A model generated the notes under the pieces. It did not search any database, was not told where the DNA came from, and saw only the letters and a list, made by a program, of their open reading frames with translations. Source: Zoroaster sp. YZ-2022 (Eukaryota; Echinodermata; Asteroidea; Forcipulatida; Zoroasteridae). Taken from it: a stretch of DNA of 64,000 nucleotides. The position numbers and the translations under genes were made by a program. Below are positions 53,938-64,000 of this stretch, in pieces. Within the stretch, counting starts at the first letter, position 1. The number at the start of each line of letters is the position of its first letter. The DNA is taken from contig CM055816.1 in assembly GCA_029582265.1 (NCBI GenBank), forward strand, positions 35,552,891-35,616,890. Reading direction: 5' to 3'.

Positions 53938-55963
53938 TTTTGACATGTTTCTTTGTGTGTCCAATGCATGAACAGTGTAGATTGAATTGTGTACATTCAT
54001 ATATCATCATGTGTATAGATTATACACTGCACTTAAAGCTCTGTGTTTTAAATTCCGATATTAAAGGGACAGTATCGTCACAATCAACAGCGCATGAAAT
54101 CGGAATGCTAGTTTTAGATTACTGCCATAATACTTAACATAATAAGGTCATATTACCGTTGCTGCTGCATAAATGAGTCGGTAATTTTCAGTCACTGTGA
54201 CTGTTCATCTTGAACTAGGACAGCGATTCCATGCCCTGTTGAAAGTCTGCCCTGATTGTGACGATACTGCCCCTGTAACTGTATTGTACATCTTTGTTTC
54301 CGACATCTCTGTCATGGGTCTACAAATATTAATGTATTAATCTTACATACTTGATGGTTTTAACCTATAACTAATTTTTTTTCTGAGGTGCTGCAATTTA
54401 AAATTCAGGAAAAAGTACCTCTTTAGAATGAATACATGTACACAAATCTTAATGCATTTTTTACTATTTTCTTGTGAACTATGTACAAGATACACATTAA
54501 TATATCATCTTATGTTTTATTTAAATCTGTGTATAACTTACATGTACACTCACTGGCCATAAGTATTAATTTGCAACATCCCCAAAGTTCAGTTTAGAGA
54601 ACTGTGTTACAGTAATTTATTTTATTTTATTTACACTGACTTAAGACTTCTTGAAAGTGCCTGTGTTTTGAAGTCAGGGTTCTGTTTTACTGTTCTTGCT
54701 CGGAAATTATGTAATACACGATCGATGAAATCAGATTAAATGATCATCTCACCTGTTACTTGTAAAGTGCTATTTTGAGCATGTTGCAATACTTTTGGCC
54801 AGTGAGTGTACATTATGATGTTTACACATGTATAATTCAAATACTAAGCAAGCATGCATACATGTTAAAGCAGTTTTCCCAACATAACCAGACCAGTAAT
54901 TAAGTACAAATGTACACAAAATGTACTTCCCCATTGAAAGCACTGCCATGTTATTAAAAACACTGCATACTGTACTGTAGGCCTACATGTGGTTCCTTAA
55001 ACAAGATCAGTGTATGCACTGGAAACGCATGCAATGCAATAACGTTAAAGTTATAGAATTGGCAAACACAAACTTTGTATTCATGTCTAACGTGGTGTTA
55101 CCTCGGACAAAAATATTTCAATGAATGTCTGTACCATCATCAACTTTACAGTGTTATAAGTAAGACTAATTGTGGTGACACCATGTGAAATTCTCTATTG
55201 AGTAGTAATAATTAGTTCTGAAAAGAACTGGAGGTTACAACTCAACGTTTCGATCAGTGTGCTCTGATCGTCTTCAGGAGAATACTGGACTCTGGGAAAC
55301 CCTACTGCTTTACAGTGTTATGTTTTAATGTTCATAGAGTACGTGTGAAACTTTAATCATGTTTTTATTTGTTGAAAATAAAAATGTACCTTCCTTATAC
55401 AGATCTCAATATTTTTAAAATTTATTTGAAAATGGTGTATTTGTTTAAATATTATGATTTTATTGTAAGTATTTCGTGTTTGCAAAACATGATAAGAAAG
55501 ATCTTATTTTCCTATCTTCCTTTCTACACCTCACATTTGATGCTCAATATGCGACAGAGTGAACCCCCTCCCATTGTGTCTTTATTGTGTTCCAGGAATC
55601 TTAGGAATTCTTCAGAGGATTTCAGGGGTGGGGGAGGTCCGTTAACAATAGAACAACAGTGTGTTAGTGTATATTTGGGGGGTGGCACTCTGCCGCATAT
55701 CGAGCATGGTATAACACCTCAAGTCAAGCTACATCCTTGCTATCCCTAAAAGTTCCGCCTTCTGTAGTAATTGTTTGATTTTTATATTTTATATTTTTTG
55801 GGGGAAGGTACATGTCATAGTTTCTTCCAAATGGCATTTTGTTTCTTTTTCTTATCCCTAAAAAAGGAGGCTTGGGAAGAAACTTGGTAATTCTGTGCGA
55901 GGGTGCCATGCAAAATTGCACCCCATGAATGCATTAAACAAGAAGTTTGATTTGTTTCTGCAG
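53938..55963. other. Intron, right gene
   Basis: Mirrors about 27.9-30.1 kb. Contains a mariner-type MITE (54547-54808) and an AACGTTTCGATCAG...CTGATCGTCTTCAGGAG segment at 55240-55280 that looks like a dispersed repeat. No exon. Confidence 0.55.
54547..54808. mobile_element. Tc1/mariner-type MITE
   Basis: Ends CACTCACTGGCCATAAGTAT and ATACTTTTGGCCAGTGAGTG are inverted repeats, flanked by TA. TA duplication and this end pattern indicate Tc1/mariner. 262 bp, no transposase. Absent from the left arm near 29.44 kb. Confidence 0.8.
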
Positions 55964-56275
55964 GTCCTCCCGATACCCCTGTGATAACTGGTAGTTTACA
56001 GATGACTGAGAATGTGTCGACTACCCTGACATGCATGGCAGATATGGGGTATCCTGATGACTGGAGCTTGGATTGGTTCAATGGAGACACAGATATCATG
56101 CCTATGTCTAATACCACAGCAGCCCAATCAAGTGAACGCTACAAGTTCAGCAGTCAGATTGGGTTTACACCTACGAGACAAGACAATCGTAACATCATCA
56201 AGTGTACTGCACAGAAGGATTCATGGATAACACAACCATTGCCAGAAGGGTCTTGGGGTCCTATTGATGTCCAAT
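55964..56275 (+). CDS. Ig-domain exon of the right Ig/FN3 gene
   Basis: A 312-bp exon, counterpart of 27937-27629. The first cysteine is in TTLTCMADMGYPDDWSLDW and the second in IIKCTAQKDSW. Acceptor TTTCTGCAG, donor CCAAT followed by GTAAGTAC. Phase 1. Small in-frame indels and substitutions separate the two copies, as expected for a sequence under some constraint in at least one of them. Confidence 0.85.
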
Positions 56276-59001
56276 GTAAGTACTTTTATTTTTTAAAATA
56301 ACGTGAGCATGTAACATTTAGACGAACAAATAACATGTATTGTAATGCACTATCATCTTCACCCTTAACATCACGTTTACTTGAACTGAATTTTATTATA
56401 AAATATCAGAAAAATAACAAATGTTGTAAACATTTCTGTATAATTAAACTGATGTAGACCTGTTTGTTTTATAATAAGGGAAGTTTGTTGCATGGTCTTT
56501 ACAGCAGGTTAACCCTAACCCCCTAGGTATTCTGGCTAGGAACCTTCCTGATCCTCAAATCCTCCAGTGCACTTTTGGAAACATGCCCTTATCTTCAAAA
56601 TGCACCTTGCATTTCCATTGGTCTTTCATATTGAGCACTTATGGCCTGTACTTCTTGCCAGGTAGTAATTTTGTCCCATTTGAAAAGGTGAAAGTACATG
56701 TACATGTACCAGTTTCCAACAGTGCTGAATGTTTACCAAAAAGTGCCCCTTTGAGGATTTTGCAGGATTTGGGGTGGTTATAGGGTTAATGACTGGATTT
56801 GGGCATGTCACAGACGAAAAGGACTGAACTGAAGCCTGTGACCATGCCCAAAACAGATAATTAACCCTAACCTTTCCAAATCATTCAAAATCCTCTTTGC
56901 CAAAGTGAAGGATTGAGGTTATGTGGAAATTGCAGTGTTGAAGGATTTTGAAGGATTGAGAGCAGATGTGATTATTTGCTTGGTGGATTATGGAGGATTG
57001 AGGTTATCGGGCTATATTTGACACTGGATGAAAATGGAGGATTGGGGTTACATGGTACATGTTGCCCTGTACATGTACATGTACATATGTACATGTATGT
57101 ACATGTGTACTTGGGTTTTTTTTGCCAACCAGTGAAACATGTGGTACACATATATACGTGGTAAGTGGAACCAGACCAAATTTCCTCTACACAAAAGTAT
57201 GCATGGTGGCTAATTAAGAGAGGCCTCACAAATAGGGCAAATGTTTAAATACCGCCATGTGAAAAAGTCGTTTCAAACACAGAATTCCAATCGATCCAGC
57301 AATTTTGGGTGCAATTGGACATCGTTTCATAGCAAATAAAAAGAAAACTAAAAATGGTGATGCGTGTGATGACCAGAAACCAGAGACTTTTTGGGTCTTA
57401 CATGTACATTGTACATGTACGTGTGTACTTGGTACCAATCATTCTAAGAATTGTTTCTGTCTGACTTCCTGTACTTTTCAAGAAAAGCTAAGCACGAGTT
57501 TAAATCTGAAATGGATCACAGGCTGTGATCTATTTCCACATTAGAATGCACACAATTTATAAACAAATCTGAATGCATTTCCACTATTTTTCTCATAAAC
57601 GACAAAACAAAAATAAAAATTTTACATTTGGAAAACGAATTTGATATGGGCATTTACATACATGTATGAATGGGAATAAAAGTTTGACACTTGGTCTTTA
57701 CTGCAGGTTAACTCTTACTCTCTAGGCCCATTTGCTTACATATAACCTGAATCCTTCCTAACTCCCTAGGCCCATTTGCTTACACATAACCTGAATCCTC
57801 CAAAAAATTCCTTCAGTAGTAAAGCAAGCACATGACATGTATGCACACGTTTCTAATCTGTGATACATGTACATGGCCAGGGACCCTCCCTGCATGCATG
57901 GAGCAATAAACAGTGTCCACTGACCCAAGCACTGACCTTGCAATCACTGCAACGAAACATGTACCATGGAGTAAGGAAGGCAAGTACATGTATGCCTAAT
58001 AACCTCAATCCTCCAAAATCATTTTTTGGACAGACCAACTGTATGTATAAGGCCAAAAAAAAGTGTCTGGTTTCTCGTCTCCTCGTTCGTCGCCTAAGAC
58101 CTTTGAGTTGGCATTTTTTATAGTTTTCTTTATTGCTATGAAATGATGTCCAATTGCAGCCAAAATTGCTGAATCGTTTGGAATTCTGATGCACAGTGTT
58201 TTAACCCTCCTAGCTATGCCCAGGCTGAAATTTGGCCCAGTCAGCACGGCAGCCACAGACACTCACTTGAGTATTTTTGATTGCATTGCCAATAGGTCAA
58301 ACCACAGAGTTCACACAGAGCTTTGTATGTACTTGGTTTTGGTTTGACCTCCTTGAGTGCACTGCACAAAGTCAATGGGTTGGGAGAACTTTACATACAA
58401 ATTTTGAGTGTCTTTGGGTTTGACCTCCTATCACAGCCACATATGTTTGCATGTATTTGAGTGCACTGCACAAAGTCAATGGGTTAAGAGAGACATACAA
58501 ATTTTGAGTGTCTTTGAGTGTTAAACCTATAGGAGGGTTAAATGACCTTTTCACAAAAGCCACCATACATTTTGTAAGGAAATTTGATCTGATTCTAATA
58601 ACCACATATATAAAATACCGCACCATTTTTGAAGCCGACTTATGAATTGACCAGAAAGACTGGACACTTTGTTTTGGCCAAAGCTTTTAGATAATAATTC
58701 ATTCAGGTTGTTTTCGGGTTATTGCCCGATTTGTGAGGCCTCTCTTAACCACCATACTTTGTGTATGGGAAATTTCGTCTGGTTCTGTATCACTGGTTGG
58801 CAAAAAAAAAGATGACCAAAAATACAAAAAAGGGCCTCACCGCACCGATTTTGAAGCTGACCTATGACCAGAAACTGAAGACTTTTTTTTTCCTTTTTTT
58901 TTCTTTCTTTTTTTTGGTCTAACCTTTTACATGTAGATAAGAATTTGTTCAGGTTGTTTTCGGGTTATTACCAGTTGGTGTACACTGTCTTAAACACACA
59001 G
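56276..59001. other. Intron, right gene, lacking the Polinton
   Basis: The 2.7-kb counterpart of the 22-kb left intron. The empty site for the TTAA element and Polinton is at 56382-56385. It holds a TTAA MITE (56509-56789), copies of the GATCCAGCAATTTTGG dispersed repeat (near 57295 and 58160), and a GTTTGACCTCC...TTTGAGTGTCTTTG repeat near 58280-58520. No exon. Confidence 0.6.
56509..56789. mobile_element. TTAA-flanked MITE, right-arm specific
   Basis: Flanked by TTAA (56509-56512, 56786-56789), with CCCTAACC and TAGGG ends and the family core. The left arm reads GCAGGATAATGACCGGATTT (reverse strand, near 7525-7545) without the element, so it inserted after the arms separated. Confidence 0.7.
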
Positions 59002-59337
59002 ATTCAGCATTTATCACCAATAAAGCAGATAATGAGGCTGGTGCTACAGATGGTAAAGATGAGGTCTTGACATGCATTGCTAAAGGCAATCCTGTACCTG
59101 ACATGATCTGGTATGACCCAAACAACTCAATGATAACCAATAGTTCAAATACTGACAAGTACCTGGTGGAAAACGCATACACAAAATCAGAAGAGAATGG
59201 TATTCAAGGAGATGTAATTACCAGCAAATTGACCATCAAGAAAGTGAACTCGGAGACGGACTACGGGATGTATACCTGCAACAGCTCCAATGGAATCGGA
59301 GGAAAAGACTCGCATGAAATCTCTCTCAATGGATCAA
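59002..59337 (+). CDS. Ig-domain exon of the right Ig/FN3 gene
   Basis: A 336-bp exon, counterpart of 5498-5154. The first cysteine is in LTCIAKGNPVPDMIWY and the second in DYGMYTCNSSNGIGG. Acceptor after AAACACACAG, donor ATCAA followed by GTAAGATAC. Phase 1. The middle differs from the left copy (YTKSEENGIQGD in place of a Tyr/Met/His-rich stretch). Confidence 0.85.
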
Positions 59338-60954
59338 GTAAGATACAGTACATGTTACATGTACTTTAAAGGGACAATATTGTCACGATCAACAGGGCAT
59401 GGAATCACAGTGCTCGTTTTAGATTAACTACATGTAATTAATACCCCACATGATAAGATTATATTACCATTGCTGCTGCATACTTGTAAATGAGCCAGTA
59501 ATTTTCAGTCACTTCATCTTAAAATAGGACACCGATTCCATGTCCTGTTGAAATTCTGCTCTGATTGTGAAGATATTGTCCCTTTAAAGGGATTAAATGC
59601 AATAAGGATTTGTTTTAACTTAGAAACACAATGCATGACTCTGTATCCATGTTGAAATCATTTTGTTACCTTGTTAATATTGCCAATCTGTGGGTGTTTT
59701 GAATTTCTGTTGCACTTGTTAAAAATCCATATTAACCCTAACCACCCGAAATCCATCAAAATCCTCCAAGGGGCACTTTTTTGGGGGAAAATTCAGCAGT
59801 TGATGGAAACTGGTACTTTTACTTCTTCAAATAGCCCCAAATTACTACCTGGCAAGAAGTACAGGCCATAAGTGCTGAATATGAAAGATCAATGAAAATG
59901 CATGGCGCACTGATGGATTTTGGAGGATTCAGGAAGGTTCCTAGCTAGAATACCTACATGTACATGTAGGGAGTTAGGGTTAATGAATGTACATACAGTA
60001 CATTGAATGTACATCACCAGCTTATCTCTGATATCATAGCAGGTTCAAATGCAACATCATGGTTATTTTGTAGATTGTTAAAGTGGATTATATTTTTTTG
60101 TTTGAACTTTTTGTGTTTCCTTGTTTAAAGATGTATCGCCCACGTTTTTTGCCACCCTCCCCCGCCCCCCCCCCCAAAAAAAAAAGAAGAAAAAAGGACA
60201 GAGAACAAAACCAAGCTAATAAATTCTTAGTCGATTTCTCTCATAGCACACAGCAGCCATATTGCTTTTTCCTATACACAAGTCTGTGAGAATCAGAATA
60301 AGGCTAATGTCCAAAACGGATGTTGTTATCCCATTGTGATTCTTTATCCTGATTGGCTAAAACACATTCATGTGGGGGTCGCGTAGTTACATGTTCGCAC
60401 ACAAGTCTGGTCGGAGAAGTTAATTAAACATGTGTATAGGTGTATCATTATACATCATTATGATTTGTGACTGGCTCTGGCAAAACCTTAAACTTGGACC
60501 CAACTTTTCGGAGTGACATCCCAAATTTATTGTGAAAAGTAACAATGTTCCAATCCCAACAACGTTTCAGGATTTTTCTTTTTCCATCAAAATCTACAGA
60601 AAATGCTCTATATGGTGACATGAAAATCTCAAACTGGTCCCTAGGGTCAGTTTTTGACCTTTTCATGGTTGTTATGCCGACAAATTTTGGGGATTTGTCA
60701 GAGCGGGTCACATTTAGTTGTTGCTTGGTTTGAAGTGAAAAACAATTTAAATTAAAATGTTTTGATGATTTTTATGGAATATAATGGCTTGCAGTGTGTT
60801 CAAAAACAGCTGTTGACTGGCATTATTCAGGCACTAGTGCACGTCTAATTTGTGCCTGTGAGTGACCATTTTTAACAGTGGATCTTAGCAGTAGTTGAAT
60901 AATGTGTCTTTTTCTGAACAATCAGATTTCAGAGTATATTTCATTGTTTTTTAG
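59338..60954. other. Intron, right gene, with TTAA MITE
   Basis: Mirrors 3565-5153, including the MITE at the matching position (59732-59983). No exon. Confidence 0.6.
59732..59983. mobile_element. TTAA-flanked MITE of the CCCTAAC family
   Basis: Flanked by TTAA, starting CCCTAACCACCC and ending AGTTAGGG. Orthologous to the inverted copy at 4525-4763, so it was present before the arms split. Carries a local ACATGT expansion near its right end. Confidence 0.65.
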
Positions 60955-61239
60955 AAAAACCTGACATGCCTACCAATGTTATCTTGACAAGCCGTACTTC
61001 AAGCTCCCTCAACGTGACCTGGAAGCCTGGATATGATGGTGGCGAGGACCAGTGGTTCAATGTTAGCCATAGGAGGACCTCAGACCCTGCAGGTATGGAG
61101 ACATACAGTCCCATGATCACAGAAGCGATGTACGATGTGACCGGCCTCGATTCATACACAAAGTATGTGATAAAGGTTTATGCCGAGAATGATATTGGCA
61201 AAAATCTGAATTACGGCAGCATAACGGAGTATACATTGC
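60955..61239 (+). CDS. FN3-domain exon of the right Ig/FN3 gene
   Basis: A 285-bp exon, counterpart of 3564-3277. FN3 hallmarks are LNVTWKPGYDGGEDQW and GLDSYTKYVIKVYAEND. Acceptor TTTTTTAG, donor TTGC followed by GTAAGTTCC. It differs from the left exon at many residues plus a 3-bp length change, more than the neighbouring intron would suggest by eye. Last recognised exon on this side; the transmembrane and cytoplasmic exons would lie beyond 64 kb. Confidence 0.8.
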
Positions 61240-64000
61240 GTAAGTTCCAAATCATATTTCTATTTTTCCTGTTTGTTTGTTTATTTGTTGGGGTGTCTGT
61301 TTGTTTGTTTGTTTGTTTGTTTTGCTTGTTAGTTTTCTTTTATCTGTTTTTAAAAAATGTGACTTAATATACAAACTAAAATAACTCAAATAGATTACAT
61401 GTACATGTTCATGTATCAGCACTCGGCCGCCATCTTTTTTTATTCTCTATGGGAACTAAAGTGATGATAATTTTCCGAATAGATTGATGCTTTTAATTTT
61501 TTTTAAATTTTTGTTCATAATGACTTCTATCCGGCATTCAGGAAATCAGACAAATATAAATACAGCAGACAAGGCAATGCAGGCAATTGTAAAAGGTCTC
61601 TAATGTACGAATGACATTGCCTGGGTACCATTGTAGGAGTACACTGGGTGACAACAACCCCTTCAGCCCAAGTAAACTCAAGATAAATGTTGTGCCTTCC
61701 CTTTGCTAATTCAAAACCACAAAAAACTTATCAAATTGAAATGTGATACTTAAGCTGATGATGGTGTCAGTCTTCCCTAATTTTTTATTTATTTTTTTCT
61801 CGATTGATGTCACTTTTAAGAAATGTGAAATCATTTCCAGATTGATTTTTAGCAAAGAATACCGGTACTCTTTGTTAAATTCCAATCTGAATGCATTTTC
61901 ACTCATTTTTTTTCTTCTTGATAACAACAGCAAATTAATAAGTTGAAACTTTTACAGGTTATTTTTTTATATATTGATTAAAAGAGAGTATTAAGGCATA
62001 CTCGTAGAAGCAGTTTTGCCGACATTACCAATGCTGCACAATTCAATCAATTTTATATTAGCTTTTTCTCACTCATCTGAAAAGCTTCACAGACCATTAC
62101 AGTTTATAATGTTTAGGTTTGTATAGTGTTTTGTACACGATATACATTACATTATCTACAGAAATACAAAATTTTATGTGTGTGGTGACATTCTACCAAT
62201 TACAATGTATAACTACAGTGCATGTCTTTAACAATTTCCTGTTTTGTTGCATGCTTTCCTTTTCCAGTTTCAGTGTCTTTTTAGTTTTAATTTCTTTCCC
62301 ACAGTGATTGACTTTTTGGTTAGTGACATTTACCCATAACAAGCACATGTACATGTACTAGTACTACACATGTACACACACTGTAAGTTACAGTTTATAT
62401 ATACTGCACATGTAATAGTGCTGTGAAAGTCAAGACCTTCTGATTATAGACTTACATTTAATTGCCTCCATTGGCTCCAGATGGTCAAGTTTGTCTTACA
62501 GCCTTGGCACACTGTATGTGGTCAGTCATCCTGAGAAAAATTCCAGGATGGATTTTGAATGAAATACATGCAATAATTTTCCACAGGAGCATTTTTCTTG
62601 TTGGTTTCTAAGGCGTTTCTAATTTGAAACCAAGAATACATGTAATTTGAAACTAAGAATACATGTATTTGGCAATGGCCAGGGTGAGGAGGCAGGGACA
62701 GGAGTGGATCTATAGGACAGCATTTTGGCAAGTGATAGGTCTGGGCCCTGTTTAAGCCCCCCCCCCCCCTCCTCTCTTCAGCAAGGAGGCAATTGCCTCA
62801 ATTGGCTCCAGATCGACAAGTTTGTCTTACAGCCTTGGTACACTGTATATGGTTAGTCATCCTGAGAAATTATTCTGTCTGTGGAGTGATTTTTATCTAA
62901 TAGAACAAAGGAATTGTGATGGCAACTTTTTGTAAAAATAAAATATTAAACAGTTCAGTTTGTTGTTGTTTTCTCAAAAACACACAATCACCTGTACATG
63001 TAGCTTTTGTAAAAAACTTTTCACAGGTTAATTTCATGAAAATATCTTGAAAACTCCATTAAGGCTGTGCACCCGGATACCCGACCGAACATGTCATTTC
63101 CCTGAAATTACCCTGAACATTTTAAGCCACACAAATGGAAATTTTGATTTTTTTTTTGCTAACAAAATGAACAAAACTTGGATGAACATTTGCCGACAGC
63201 CTTTCACAGATTTGTTGTCTTTGTTTGAAATTTGTGTTTGTATTGGTTATTTTATACATTCGGGTGTATTTTATGTGTTTTTACAAAATTGTTTATATGG
63301 TTCCTGGGTATCCAAATATATCCATCTTCTGGTATCTAAAGATTTCCATCTTCTGGTATCCAAAGATTTCCATCTTCTGGTATCCAAAGATTTCCATCTT
63401 CTGGTATCCAGTTCCCCTAAACTACGTGTACAGGGTTTGAATGAATGCTCATTCCTAGATCCCAATGGTGTACCATCCCTTAAGAAATATGTACATGCAT
63501 AACTGTTTGTATAGTACATGTATAGTTCACTGTTTGCCCCAATTTTGTAGGCTTCCAAGGAAAACCCTAGCTTACTTACAATACAGGAAGGAAGGAGGGA
63601 AGAAAAAGGTAGAATGTTTTTGTAGATTGGGTGTGGGATGTTTGACTAGAATTTGACATGTGGGGTTCGCTTCCTGTATGAACACATACAGTATTACATG
63701 TGTGGGTTATTTTACACTATAAACAACTTCACCTTGAAAATGTCCTGAAAATCTGTTTCGACTTGAAATAACAGTTCATCATAATTTCACTGCAATTTCA
63801 CAGTGTCTCTTCCTCTCGGATATTGTCCACTGTGATTTCACAGCAAATTCATAGTGCTCTCGAGAAATAATGAGCTGCCCCAAAACTGCCACGAGAAGTT
63901 CATGGCATTTTCACAGCGTTTTCACGGCGAAGGAATTCCAAGAGTATTTCATGGCAATTTCACGGTGTTGTGCCGTCGCGAAATTGCAGTGAACTATTTA
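61240..64000. other. Intron or downstream sequence, right gene
   Basis: No exon. Up to about 62.4 kb it mirrors 2.1-3.3 kb. Further right are a hAT-end-like fragment (63062-63110, GGCTGTGC and CCGGATACCCGACCGAA), a 24-bp tandem repeat (63321-63410) and a second copy of the 6048 inverted-repeat element from 63722 to the window end. Confidence 0.5.
63321..63410. repeat. 24-bp tandem repeat, 3.75 copies
   Basis: Unit TCCATCTTCTGGTATCCAAA plus GATT repeats with one substitution. It sits close to the hAT-like fragment whose TATCC words it resembles, so it may have arisen from that element's sub-terminal region. Confidence 0.85.

Larger units (their letters stand above)
43270..62420 (+). repeat. 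Right arm of the large inverted duplication
   Basis: Inverted counterpart of about 2.1-33.7 kb. Exon order, symmetrical phases and intron landmarks agree. Arm-specific insertions are the hAT element (43446), a 1.4-kb element (46694), the expanded minisatellite (50019), a mariner MITE (54547) and a TTAA MITE (56509). Limits approximate. Confidence 0.7.

Noticed and set aside
49690..54137. Frames of 400-1,415 codons on both strands over 50-54 kb (MALPPS-like, LHGSPS-like and EGGRAME-like repeats)
   Set aside because: They are the CCATGGCTCTCCCT minisatellite read in different frames. Several frames on both strands are open at once and no non-repeat domain is present; the flanks are intron sequence mirrored in the other arm.
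63225..63558. Repeat proteins over 63.3-63.4 kb (DTRRWKSL- or FWYPKISI-like)
   Set aside because: They are translations of a short 24-bp tandem repeat, open on both strands.

Overview
This is nuclear DNA from an animal. It is intron-rich, AT-rich and full of short inverted-repeat transposons, tRNA-derived SINEs and ACATGT microsatellites. The only host coding sequence recognised is immunoglobulin (Ig) and fibronectin type III (FN3) exons with standard GT/AG borders. This suits a marine invertebrate, probably a deuterostome such as an echinoderm, hemichordate or lancelet; the species cannot be fixed from the window.

Host layout. Two copies of one Ig/FN3 adhesion-type gene segment lie head to head. 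The left copy is on the minus strand, with exons at 33613-33284, 32391-32059, 27937-27629, 5498-5154 and 3564-3277. The right copy is on the plus strand, with exons at 42334-42666, 43312-45347 (broken), 46347-46685, 55964-56275, 59002-59337 and 60955-61239. Introns match in inverted orientation over most of about 2.1-33.7 kb and 43.3-62.4 kb. The middle (about 34-42 kb) holds a 500-N gap and transposon debris, including a THAP-domain fragment. Because the arms are paralogous or allelic, each serves as an empty-site control for insertions in the other.

Main accessory region. Positions 7920-27262 are a 19.3-kb Polinton/Maverick (adintovirus-like) element in a host intron. It has terminal inverted repeats of about 283 bp and about 19 genes: protein-primed DNA polymerase B, retroviral-type integrase, packaging ATPase, probable capsid proteins, several conserved small membrane proteins, a PCNA-like sliding clamp and two related proteins sharing an N-terminal tag. 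Eight genes are intact; the others carry in-frame stops, single-base frameshifts, a lost start codon or an insertion. No adenain-type protease was found. The Polinton lies inside a short piggyBac-like element (TTAA duplications at 7714 and 27473), and the other arm keeps the unoccupied site at 56382. Inside the Polinton, a 3.0-kb foldback PIF/Harbinger-like element (20310-23326) splits one of the tag-sharing genes and itself carries a nested 1.0-kb relative (22063-23081).

Other landmarks are a 3.9-kb CT-rich minisatellite (50019-53937) that grew from a 24-bp seed still present in the left arm (30126-30149), a hAT-like insertion in a right-arm Ig exon, a mariner-type MITE and a family of TTAA MITEs. 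The long open frames over the minisatellite are not genes.
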